Assembly: GCF_014646275.1 (NCBI RefSeq)
Contig: NZ_BMND01000052.1
Coordinates: 1 to 32,792, forward strand
Direction: 5' to 3'
Source of the DNA: Streptomyces kronopolitis
GTDB taxonomy: Bacteria > Actinomycetota > Actinomycetes > Streptomycetales > Streptomycetaceae
Length of the DNA stretch: 32,792 nt
Of the stretch, positions 22,922 to 30,404 are shown piece by piece; position 1 is the first letter of the stretch; the number at the start of each line of letters is the position of its first letter. A model generated the notes under the pieces. The model saw only the letters and a list, made by a program, of their open reading frames with translations, was not told the DNA's origin and ran no database searches. The position numbers and the translations under genes are program-made.

Positions 22922-23926
22922 TCACGCAGGGTTCGTGCTCGGCAGTGCTTTTGCGCCATCCGAGGTGACCCGCGTCGCGCCGATGTAGTCCGGCGAGTCG
23001 ATCTTGTCGAACCGGATCACGGCACCCGTGTACGGCGCGTTGATCATGTAGCCGCCGCCGACGTACATCCCCACATGGTGGATCGAGCGCGGGTCGTTCA
23101 GGTTGTAGGCGAAGAACACCAGGTCGCCCGGGAGCAGCTCGTCCCGCTTGGGATGCGGCCCGGCGTTCCACTGGTCGTTCGCCACCCGCGGCAGCTCGAT
23201 GCCCACCGAGCGGTACGCGGCCTGGGTCAGCCCGGAGCAGTCGAACCGGCCGCCCTGCGCCGCGGTGCCCGTGCCGCCCCACAGATAGCGGGTACCGAGC
23301 TTGTCCTGCGCGAAGTAGATGGCCCCGGCGGCCTGCCGCGACGGCGCCACCGGCCCGGTCCGCGCCTCGAAGCTCTTCGCCAGGGTCGTGATCGTCTTCA
23401 CGTAGTTCCGGGTCTCGCTGTACGGCGGCACCCCGTTGTACTGGATCACCCGGTAGGCGCCGGCGTTGTAGGCCGCGAGCATGTTGTGCGTGGGGTCGCC
23501 CGCGGCGCCCTTCACATAGCGCGCCAGCTCGCAGTCGTACGAGGCGGCCGAGGCGATGGCGTCCTCCGGGTCCCACACGTCCTTGCGGCCGTCGCCGTCC
23601 CCGTCGACGCCGTGCGTCTGCCACGTCCCCGGGATGAACTGCGCCAGTCCCTGCGCGGCGGCCGCGCTCTGCGCCTTGGGGTTCCATCCGCTCTCCTGGT
23701 AGAGCTGCGCCGCCAGCAGCGCGGGGCTTATCGCCGAACAGAGCGTGCCCCACTTCTGCACCTGCGGCTGGTACGCCGCCGGCACCGCGCCCTTCGCGAG
23801 CCCCAGGGCCCGCCCGGCGGCCCCGCCGAGCCCGGCCGCCACCGTGAACGTGGCGATCACGAGCAGCCCGAGCAGACAGAGCATCAGCCCTGCCCCGAGC
23901 CCACCGGCAACCCAGAATTTCCGCAC
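22922..23926 (-). CDS. Bifunctional lytic transglycosylase-NlpC/P60 hydrolase, 334 aa
   Basis: Membrane-anchored wall-cutting enzyme. N-terminal helix at 4-31 (FWVAGGLGAGLMLCLLGLLV) is an anchor or signal. An SLT (lysozyme-like) domain follows with catalytic Glu78 (LYQESGWNP), GLAQFIPGTW (93-102) and NMLAAYNAG (148-156). The C-terminal NlpC/P60 domain has Cys230 (FDCSG) and His284 (HHVGMYVG), with Asn296 where a third His often sits. This two-enzyme layout is that of VirB1/TcpG-type proteins of Gram-positive conjugation systems. GTG 23926 follows GGGAGGG. Divergent from the secretion-like operon that starts at 24442, supporting a shared job. Confidence 0.9.
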   Translation of the reverse strand: MRKFWVAGGLGAGLMLCLLGLLVIATFTVAAGLGGAAGRALGLAKGAVPAAYQPQVQKWGTLCSAISPALLAAQLYQESGWNPKAQSAAAAQGLAQFIPGTWQTHGVDGDGDGRKDVWDPEDAIASAASYDCELARYVKGAAGDPTHNMLAAYNAGAYRVIQYNGVPPYSETRNYVKTITTLAKSFEARTGPVAPSRQAAGAIYFAQDKLGTRYLWGGTGTAAQGGRFDCSGLTQAAYRSVGIELPRVANDQWNAGPHPKRDELLPGDLVFFAYNLNDPRSIHHVGMYVGGGYMINAPYTGAVIRFDKIDSPDYIGATRVTSDGAKALPSTNPA

Positions 23927-24441
23927 CCCCCAACCCTCCCTCATCCAGCAGCGGTTCACTGCCTTTTTCCGGCCGGACCCGCGCGCCTCGCGCCGTGAGA
24001 TGCCGCACGACGGCGCACGACACGGCGCAGGGGGCGGCACAAGGGCGGCACGGGGCGGCAGAGGGGGCACACCGCCCGAAGGGTGAGTGCGCGCGCGGAC
24101 GCGCCGGGAACACCGCCGGATGGGGGACACTGCACCCGGGTCCGGGGCGGCCGCCCGGCCCGCGGCCGCCACGCGAACGGACCAGTCCCGCACGGCGCGC
24201 CGGACCGGCCACCGACGCTTCCGATGATCATTGCTCAGGGTTATCCACCGTGATACACACAGTGAGACTAGTCGGTTCAATGGATGGCGTGCGCCCGCAC
24301 ATCCACGCCACTCCCACGGGATCCGTCAAAGAAAGGCGCCAAGTCGACAGCTGACGGCTCGTTTGTCAGCGAAGATAGAGGCTGACCTGTACCGCGCCGG
24401 CCAGGCGCACAACTACCCATCAAGGGGCGGTGAGTTCACAC
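23927..24441. other. 515-bp divergent region before the secretion-like operon
   Basis: No gene is supported. The part next to the transglycosylase gene is C-rich on the plus strand. The part next to the small two-helix protein gene carries a GCTGAC/GTCAGC repeat array and a candidate promoter (see 24350-24386). A BldD-like sequence around 24255 was noted but not accepted. Confidence 0.55.
24350..24386 (+). promoter_or_regulatory. Three-copy GCTGAC array with candidate promoter
   Basis: GCTGAC (24350-24355), GTCAGC (24365-24370) and GCTGAC (24381-24386) alternate in orientation at 15-16 base steps. They overlap a possible -35 CTGACG (24351-24356) and -10 TAGAGG (24376-24381) with a 19-bp spacer. 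The start codon of the first operon gene lies about 55 bases downstream. It looks like an operator array or an RNA stem-loop; no known regulator matches by eye. Confidence 0.45.
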
Positions 24442-24750
24442 ATGTTCATTGCGGCCGACAAAGGCGACATCACCACCATCATCGGCGGAATCGCCCCGGA
24501 CTGGGGACCGTTCGGGACCCTGGGCAACGAGGCCCGCGTGATGATCGAGGTGGTCATGGCGGTAGCGATCCTGCTGTGCCTGGGCATCGCGATCTGGGGC
24601 GCCGCCAAGCAGCGCATCGGCGCCACCGCGCTGCGCGACACCTTCAGCGCCGAACAGGGCAAGGGCCTCATCGTGGCCGGCCTGACCGGCGTCTTCATCA
24701 TCGGCTCCCTGGGGACGCTGTTCACCATCGTCTACGGCATGGCGGTCTAG
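24442..24750 (+). CDS. Small two-helix membrane protein, VirB2/TrbC-like, 102 aa
   Basis: Short hydrophobic protein with helices at 33-53 (VMIEVVMAVAILLCLGIAIW) and 75-99 (GLIVAGLTGVFIIGSLGTLF) joined by a basic loop (AAKQRIGATALRDTFSAEQG). Size and layout match VirB2/TrbC-type pilin subunits of type IV secretion, and it sits first before VirB8-, VirB6- and VirB4-like genes. No cleavable signal peptide is apparent, unlike many pilins, so the assignment rests on topology and context. ATG 24442 is used with GGTGAG upstream; GTG 24430 is in frame but too close to AAGGGG. Confidence 0.7.
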   Translation: MFIAADKGDITTIIGGIAPDWGPFGTLGNEARVMIEVVMAVAILLCLGIAIWGAAKQRIGATALRDTFSAEQGKGLIVAGLTGVFIIGSLGTLFTIVYGMAV

Positions 24751-25227
24751 GCACGCCGAAGCCCGGGCGGCCCGTCGGCGCACCCTGACACGCGCCCGTC
24801 CCCGCGCCGCCCCCCATGCGCCCCCGCCCGTCCTCTCTCCGCCTCCCCGTGCCCCCACTCACCCCCCACCGGATCCACCTTCCCTGCCGAGGCCACATGC
24901 TGACGCCCACTCACGCCGGCCCGACGCCACCGCCCGGCCCCCTGGCCACCCCCGCCACCAGCGGACCGACCGGGCCGGCCGCAGCCCCGGGGCGGGTGCA
25001 CCCGGGAACGGGACTCCGCAAGAAGGCGGTGGCGGCCCCGGAGCGGGCGAGGGGCGCAAATGCCCCAGAGTCCCCCATTCGCCTCCGCCGTACCGCATCT
25101 GAGGACCCGTCACGGTGAGATGTACTCGAACCACAGCACCCGAGTCGCCGCGCGCGCGGCTACGGTCATATGAGGGCGGCAACACCACGGCACGCACGGC
25201 GACAGCGGCAGAGGGGGCACAGGCGCG
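24751..25227. other. 477-bp C-rich gap inside the secretion-like cluster
   Basis: No convincing gene; a 100-codon Pro-rich plus-strand frame at 24816-25118 shows no domain. From 24780 to 24975 the plus strand is strongly C-rich and G-poor. The complementary strand has G-runs at 24829-24800 (GGG, GGGGG, GGGGGG, GGGG with loops of 1, 5 and 6) that fit a G-quadruplex. The promoter-proximal part has GCCGCGCGCGCGGC followed by TACGGT, a possible -10, before the VirB8-like gene. Confidence 0.5.
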
Positions 25228-26082
25228 ATGAGTCTCAGCGACGACGGCGGCTACGGCGGCGATAGCCACCGCGGTCCCGAGACGGGCCAGACACGGACCA
25301 GACTTCCCGACAGCGACGGTGACGGCTACGGCACGGCGCGGCGCTCCCGCACCGGCCTGTCCAGCCGCAACCTCATCACCATCGTCGGCGTGATCGTCCT
25401 GCTGCTCGCGGCCATCGCCTTCGCCAACCGCGGCGGCAGCGGCAACAGCGAATCCCCCTCGGACGACTCCGCCAAGGACGCCGGCGCCGCCCGCCCCACC
25501 GCCCCCACCGGCACCAAGCCGGTCACCGGCAAGAACGACGGCATCGCGAAGGGCTTCCCCAAGACCCAGCAGGGGGCGGAGTCGGCGGCGGCGAATTACG
25601 CGGTGGCGCTCACCGGCGACGGCATGTACAAGACCGCCACAAGGCGCGAGATCGCCGACGCCGTCTATGCGCCATCCGTGGCAGCGGCACGCAGGAACGC
25701 CCTCGACAAGGTGTACTCCGACCCTGCCTTCCTCGGCCGGATCGGCCTCAAGCCGGACGGCTCCGCCCCCAGCGGCATGACCTTTGTCTCGCGCGCGAAC
25801 CCGGTCGGCACCAAGACCGAATCGCTCAAGGGCGACACCGCCAAGGTCTCGGTCTGGTACTCCGCCCTCTTCGGCCTGGCCGGCGCGCAGTCCAAGAACC
25901 CCGTGTCGGAGAGCTGGTACACGAATACGTTCGACCTGAAGTGGATGGGCGGGGACTGGAAGGTCACCGACTTCACGCAGAAGGACGGTCCCGCTCCGGT
26001 GGGCAGAGACCAAGCTGCCGCGTCGGCAGGGGACATGACCAAGGCCGTGCAAGGGTTCGGAGGGTTCACCTATGCCCGCTAA
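25228..26082 (+). CDS. VirB8/TcpC-like bitopic membrane protein, 284 aa
   Basis: The N-terminal 46 residues are hydrophilic and cytoplasmic. A single helix at 48-66 (LITIVGVIVLLLAAIAFA) is followed by a Ser/Asp/Pro linker and an exported domain (about 105-265). That domain starts with a helix (AESAAANYAVALTGDG) and ends with antiparallel strands (AKVSVWYSALFG, WYTNTFDLKWMGGDWKVTDF), the NTF2-like pattern of VirB8/TcpC assembly factors. These form part of the inner-membrane scaffold of type IV secretion. Homology is judged from layout, not a motif. Its 3' end overlaps the next gene by 11 bases. Confidence 0.72.
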   Translation: MSLSDDGGYGGDSHRGPETGQTRTRLPDSDGDGYGTARRSRTGLSSRNLITIVGVIVLLLAAIAFANRGGSGNSESPSDDSAKDAGAARPTAPTGTKPVTGKNDGIAKGFPKTQQGAESAAANYAVALTGDGMYKTATRREIADAVYAPSVAAARRNALDKVYSDPAFLGRIGLKPDGSAPSGMTFVSRANPVGTKTESLKGDTAKVSVWYSALFGLAGAQSKNPVSESWYTNTFDLKWMGGDWKVTDFTQKDGPAPVGRDQAAASAGDMTKAVQGFGGFTYAR

Positions 26083-27391
26083 CAGCCGTCGTCGTGCCCT
26101 CTCCCTCGCCGCGTTGGTGACGGTCGTGCAGACGAACGCTGTGCTGCTGGCCTCCCGCGCTTTCGCAGCGCCGGACCCGACGCCGAGCAGCGACCCCTGT
26201 GACCTCGTCCGCGGCCCCGCCAAGGCCTACTGCCAATCCGGTGACAAAGCCGGATCCGGTGCGCCCAAGCAGCCCGGCGGCCTCACCGACGACAACCCCC
26301 TCGACCCCCTCAGCTCCCTGGCCAAGGGGTTCGCGAAGGCCGCCGCGTGGATCGTCGGCAAGTTGTCGGACGCGGTGCAGGCCACCTCCCATGTGGACTT
26401 CACCAACGCGGCCTTCCTGCGGCAGTACGCCGTCGTCTTCGCCGCCTCCACGATCCTCACGCTCGTGCTGTGGCTGCTGGCCGTCGCCAAGCGCGCGGTG
26501 CGCGGGGTGCGGCTGACCGAGGCGATCGGTGAAGCGGTCGGCTTCCTCTGGCTCACGGTGCTGGCCTCCGCCTTCACCCCGCTGATCCTCTACACGATCG
26601 TGTCGGCGACCGACGGCGTCACCGAGATCATCGCGAAGGGGACGGGGTCCCAGACCGACACGTTCTTCGGCGCCTTCTCGCAGGCGCTCACCAAGGGCAC
26701 CGACATCGGCGGCGGACCGATCATGCTGATCGTGGTCTCGCTGGTGTCGGTCCTCGCCGCCGGTGTGCTGTGGCTGGAGCTGGTGATCCGGGCCGCGCTG
26801 CTGTACGTCGGGGCGCTGCTCGGCACGGTCGTCTACGCGGGCCTGGTCGACAAGAACATGTGGGGCCATGTGCGCCGCTGGGCCGGCATCATGATCGCGG
26901 TGATCATGGTGAAGCCGGTCATCGTGATCGTGCTCGGTATCGCCGGGGCGCTCTCCCACGACAAGGGCCCGAACGCCTTCTCCGCCGTCGTCTCCGGCCT
27001 CGCCATCATCATCCTCGCCATCTTCGCCAGCGCGGTGATCTACCGCTTCGTCCCGGGCTTCGGCGACGAGATGGTCTCGGCCCGTACGAACAAGGGCCGG
27101 GCCACCGACGGCAGCCAGGCCGCCGCGATGATCTCCTCGCCGGCCGCACTGGTCTCCCAGGGCATCAAGACCCACAGCTCCCGCCGCTCCGGCGGCGACG
27201 GCGGCGCCTCCCAGGGCGCGCAGGGCGGCCAGTCCCGGCCGGCCGACGCGGTGGCCGGCGGCGTCGCCGCGCACAGCTCCCGCACCGGCGGCGGCCGCTC
27301 CTCGGCCCCCGCCACCCCCGCACCCCGTACGAACCCCGGCCCGAGCAGCAGCTCCCGCACCGGCAAGACATCAGGAGGTGAGGGGCGTTGA
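26072..27391 (+). CDS. VirB6/TrbL-like polytopic membrane protein, 439 aa
   Basis: Probable secretion channel component. A cleavable signal peptide (1-32, ending AFA-A) precedes an extracytoplasmic segment with two cysteines (Cys43, Cys54). Helices follow at about 118-138, 155-177, 216-234, 239-257, 271-291 and 305-324, then a long Ser/Gly/Arg/Thr-rich cytoplasmic tail (340-439). This is the layout of VirB6/TrbL proteins of Gram-positive conjugation machines. The ATG lies inside the previous gene and the stop overlaps the next start (TTGA), so expression is probably translationally coupled. Confidence 0.75.
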   Translation: MPANSRRRALSLAALVTVVQTNAVLLASRAFAAPDPTPSSDPCDLVRGPAKAYCQSGDKAGSGAPKQPGGLTDDNPLDPLSSLAKGFAKAAAWIVGKLSDAVQATSHVDFTNAAFLRQYAVVFAASTILTLVLWLLAVAKRAVRGVRLTEAIGEAVGFLWLTVLASAFTPLILYTIVSATDGVTEIIAKGTGSQTDTFFGAFSQALTKGTDIGGGPIMLIVVSLVSVLAAGVLWLELVIRAALLYVGALLGTVVYAGLVDKNMWGHVRRWAGIMIAVIMVKPVIVIVLGIAGALSHDKGPNAFSAVVSGLAIIILAIFASAVIYRFVPGFGDEMVSARTNKGRATDGSQAAAMISSPAALVSQGIKTHSSRRSGGDGGASQGAQGGQSRPADAVAGGVAAHSSRTGGGRSSAPATPAPRTNPGPSSSSRTGKTSGGEGR

Positions 27392-28950
27392 GCACGCAGT
27401 CCCACCCGATCACGCCACGCCGCACCTACCTGATCGGCCGCGCCCGGCCCAACGCGATCGTCGGCAAGAACCGCGAGACGGGTGAGATCGCGCTGATCAT
27501 CGTGGGGGCGTTCCTCGGGATGATGTGCGGTCTGCTGGTGCCCGTGCTGCCGCTGCGGATCGTGTCCCTCACCGGCTTCCCGATGCTGGGGCTCGCCCTC
27601 GTCTATGTGCCGTACAAGGGCCGGACGTTCTACAAGTGGTTCGAGATCCGGCGCAGCTTCCGCCGTACGGTCCGCCGCGGCGCCACCTACCGCTCCGGCG
27701 CCGCCGAGGCCGGCGTGAGGCTGGACGGCCGGGAGATCGAGATCGGCCCGCCGCCCGGCATCGGCCGGATCAACTGGCTGTCCGCCCCCTTCGGACCGGA
27801 CGAGATCGCCGTCCTGCTGCACGCCGACCGCCGTACGGTCACCGCCGCCATCGAGATCGAGGGCCCCGGCGTCGGCCTGCGGGACAGCGAGGACCAGGAG
27901 GCGCTGGTCGACCGCTTCGGGACGCTGCTGAAGCACGTGGCCAACGGCGACGGGTATGTGACGCGGCTGCAGATGCTCGCCCGCACCCTGCCCGCCGACC
28001 CCGACGCGCACGCCAAGGACGTCTCCCAGCGCGGCGACCGCTCCTCCCCGGCCTGGCTGCAGGACTCCTACGACCAGCTCCAGTCGATGGTCTCCACCTC
28101 TTCCGAGCAGCACCGCGCCTACCTCGTCGCCTGCATGCACTACACCCGCGAGCTGGCCGCGGAGGCGCAGACCATGGCCCGGGCCGCCCGGATGCACCAG
28201 GGCGGGATGCTGCGCAAGAAGCTGGACCGCGACGCCGGCCTCGCGGTCGTGATGGCCCGTGAGCTGACCGACATCTGCGCCCGGCTCGCCGAGGCCGACA
28301 TCCGGGTGCGCCAGCCGCTGGGCCAGGCCCGCCTCGCCTCCCTCGTGCACTCCATGTACGACCCGGACCACCCCATCGACCACATCCAGGCGATGAGCAA
28401 GCGCAACACCTGGCCGGCCGAGCTCGACGCGATGGAGCCGACCTACCTCCAGGCCAAGACGCGGGAGTCGACGACCCGCGCGCCCTGGTGCCACGCCACC
28501 GCCTGGGTCAAGGAGTGGCCGCTCACCCCTGTGGGCGTCAACTTCCTCGCGCCCCTCCTGGTGCACACCCCTGACGTGATCCGCACGGTCGCGGTCTGCA
28601 TGGACCTGGAGCCCACCGAGGTCGCCATCGAGCGGATGCTGACGGAGAAGACCAACGACGACGCCGAGGCCAGCCGGGCCGCCAAGATGAACCGCGTCGT
28701 CGACCCGCGGGACGTCGCCCACCACGGCCGCGTCGACCAGCGCGGCGAGGACCTGGCCTCCGGCGCCGCCGGCGTCAACCTCGTCGGCTACATCACGGTC
28801 TCCTCACGCTCCCCCGAGGCGCTGGCCCGCGACAAGCGCACCATCCGCGCCTCGGCCGGCAAGTCCTATCTCAAGCTGGAGTGGTGCGACCGCGAGCACC
28901 ACCGGGCGTTCGTCAACACCCTGCCCTTCGCGACCGGGATCCGCCGCTAA
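27388..28950 (+). CDS. SCO6880-like protein: VirB3-type helices plus VirB4 N-domain, 520 aa
   Basis: Two membrane helices (34-54 IALIIVGAFLGMMCGLLVPV; 57-76) recall VirB3/PrgI. They are followed by a large soluble part without any P-loop, which corresponds to the N-terminal domain of VirB4-type ATPases and resembles the family called SCO6880-like in Streptomyces (recalled, unchecked). The soluble part includes TAAIEIEGPGVGLRDSEDQE and LVGYITVSSRSPEALARDKR, the latter like the VirB4 N-domain core. Start is TTG 27388, overlapping the preceding stop as TTGA and served by AGGAGG about nine bases upstream. The ATPase part is the next gene. Confidence 0.8.
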   Translation: MSTQSHPITPRRTYLIGRARPNAIVGKNRETGEIALIIVGAFLGMMCGLLVPVLPLRIVSLTGFPMLGLALVYVPYKGRTFYKWFEIRRSFRRTVRRGATYRSGAAEAGVRLDGREIEIGPPPGIGRINWLSAPFGPDEIAVLLHADRRTVTAAIEIEGPGVGLRDSEDQEALVDRFGTLLKHVANGDGYVTRLQMLARTLPADPDAHAKDVSQRGDRSSPAWLQDSYDQLQSMVSTSSEQHRAYLVACMHYTRELAAEAQTMARAARMHQGGMLRKKLDRDAGLAVVMARELTDICARLAEADIRVRQPLGQARLASLVHSMYDPDHPIDHIQAMSKRNTWPAELDAMEPTYLQAKTRESTTRAPWCHATAWVKEWPLTPVGVNFLAPLLVHTPDVIRTVAVCMDLEPTEVAIERMLTEKTNDDAEASRAAKMNRVVDPRDVAHHGRVDQRGEDLASGAAGVNLVGYITVSSRSPEALARDKRTIRASAGKSYLKLEWCDREHHRAFVNTLPFATGIRR

Positions 28951-28973
28951 AGCCGCTGGGAGGCGCGTACGTC

Positions 28974-30404
28974 ATGGCCATGCTCGATCCGCTCGGAGCG
29001 CTCACCGACGCGTTCACCAGCTTCCTGTTCGGGAAGGTGGAGACGACCCGGCTGCCCGTACGCACCTCCACCGGCCAGGCCCAGGCGGTGTATCTGCCCA
29101 CCGCGGCCCCCGGTCTCGGCGACTCCGGCGTGATCATCGGCCGTGAGGTCTACAGCGGCAAGGGGTACATCTACGACCCCTTCCAGCTGTACGGGCAGCA
29201 GCTGCCCGCCCCGCACTGGCTGGTCCTGGGCGAGTCCGGCAACGGCAAGTCCGCGCTGGAGAAGACCTACGTGCTGCGGCAGCTGCGGTTCCGCGACCGG
29301 CAGGTCGTCGTGCTGGACGCGCAGGGCGAGGACGGCGTCGGCGAGTGGAACCTCATCGCCCAGGAGCTGGGCATAACCCCCATCCGCCTGGACCCGACCG
29401 CCGCCCTCAACGGCGGCATCCGCCTCAACCCCCTCGACCCGTCGATCACCACCACCGGCCAACTGGCCCTGCTGCGCACGATCATCGAGGTCGCGATGGG
29501 CCACGGGCTGGACGAGCGCTCCGGCTTCGCCCTCAAGGTCGCGCACGCCTACGTGATCGAGACCATCACCGACCGGCAGCCCGTCCTGACCGACATCGTC
29601 GAGCAACTGCGGCATCCGGAACCGGAGTCGGCGGAAGCGATGAATGTCGACATAGACGATGTCCGGGCCTGGGGTCTGGACGTCGCGCTGGTCCTCGACC
29701 GGCTCGTCGACGGTGACCTGCGCGGCATGTTCGACGGGCCGACGACGGCCGGCATCGACCTCGACGCCCCCCTCATCGTCTTCGACCTCTCGCACATCGA
29801 CCGCAACTCCATCGCGATGCCGATCCTGATGGCGATCGTCGGCGTCTGGCTGGAGCACACCTGGATCCGCCCCGACCGCAAGAAGCGCATCTTCCTCGTG
29901 GAAGAGGCCTGGCACATCATCAACTCCCCGTTCGTCGCCCAGCTCTTCCAGCGGCTGCTGAAGTTCGGCCGGCGGCTCGGCCTGTCGTTCGTGGCCGTCG
30001 TCCACCATCTCAGCGACGTGGTCGACGGCGCCGCCGCGCGCGAGGCCGCGGCGATCCTCAAGATGGCCTCCACCCGCACGATCTACGCCCAGAAGGCCGA
30101 CGAGGCACGGGCCACGGGACGGGTGCTCGGCCTGCCGCGCTGGGCCGTCGAGATCATCCCGACCCTCACCCCCGGCATCGCCGTCTGGGACGTCAACGGC
30201 AACGTCCAGGTCGTCAAGCACCTCATCACCGAGGCCGAACGCCCGCTGGTCTACACCGACCGGGCGATGACCGAGGCCTCCGCGATGCCGACGGACGAGG
30301 CGCGCGCCCTCCAGGCGGCCGCGGACGCCGAGGCCGAGGCGCGCGCCGATGCCATGGCGAGGGAGCGGCAGTGGAGAGACGAGTCGAGCGAGACGGTGGC
30401 GTGA
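28974..30404 (+). CDS. VirB4/TraC-type secretion ATPase (motor domain), 476 aa
   Basis: Cytoplasmic ATPase that would power assembly or substrate movement. Walker A is GESGNGKS (86-93), and VVVLDAQGED (111-120) follows as in TraC/VirB4. The hexameric-motor Walker B is RIFLVEEAW (305-313), with VVHHLSDVV (342-350) at the sensor position and a closing strand AVWDVNGNVQVVKHL. The C-terminal 45 residues are an Ala/Glu/Arg helix. It lacks the usual VirB4 N-domain, which is encoded by the gene before, 23 bases upstream. GGGAGG precedes ATG 28974. Very likely an active NTPase. Confidence 0.9.
   Translation: MAMLDPLGALTDAFTSFLFGKVETTRLPVRTSTGQAQAVYLPTAAPGLGDSGVIIGREVYSGKGYIYDPFQLYGQQLPAPHWLVLGESGNGKSALEKTYVLRQLRFRDRQVVVLDAQGEDGVGEWNLIAQELGITPIRLDPTAALNGGIRLNPLDPSITTTGQLALLRTIIEVAMGHGLDERSGFALKVAHAYVIETITDRQPVLTDIVEQLRHPEPESAEAMNVDIDDVRAWGLDVALVLDRLVDGDLRGMFDGPTTAGIDLDAPLIVFDLSHIDRNSIAMPILMAIVGVWLEHTWIRPDRKKRIFLVEEAWHIINSPFVAQLFQRLLKFGRRLGLSFVAVVHHLSDVVDGAAAREAAAILKMASTRTIYAQKADEARATGRVLGLPRWAVEIIPTLTPGIAVWDVNGNVQVVKHLITEAERPLVYTDRAMTEASAMPTDEARALQAAADAEAEARADAMARERQWRDESSETVA

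Noticed and set aside
22920..22937. Two PHO-like units (GTTCACG, GTTCGTG) 11 bases apart
   Set aside because: They overlap the 3' end of the transglycosylase gene, face no plus-strand gene, and the second unit is poor.
24255..24267. BldD-like sequence (about 7 of 9 consensus positions) in the divergent region before the secretion-like operon
   Set aside because: Two conserved positions fail, one of them in the inner GT, and such partial matches are frequent by chance.
24816..25118. 100-codon Pro-rich plus-strand frame between the VirB2- and VirB8-like genes
   Set aside because: No domain, no ribosome site, and the composition is explained by the C-rich DNA.
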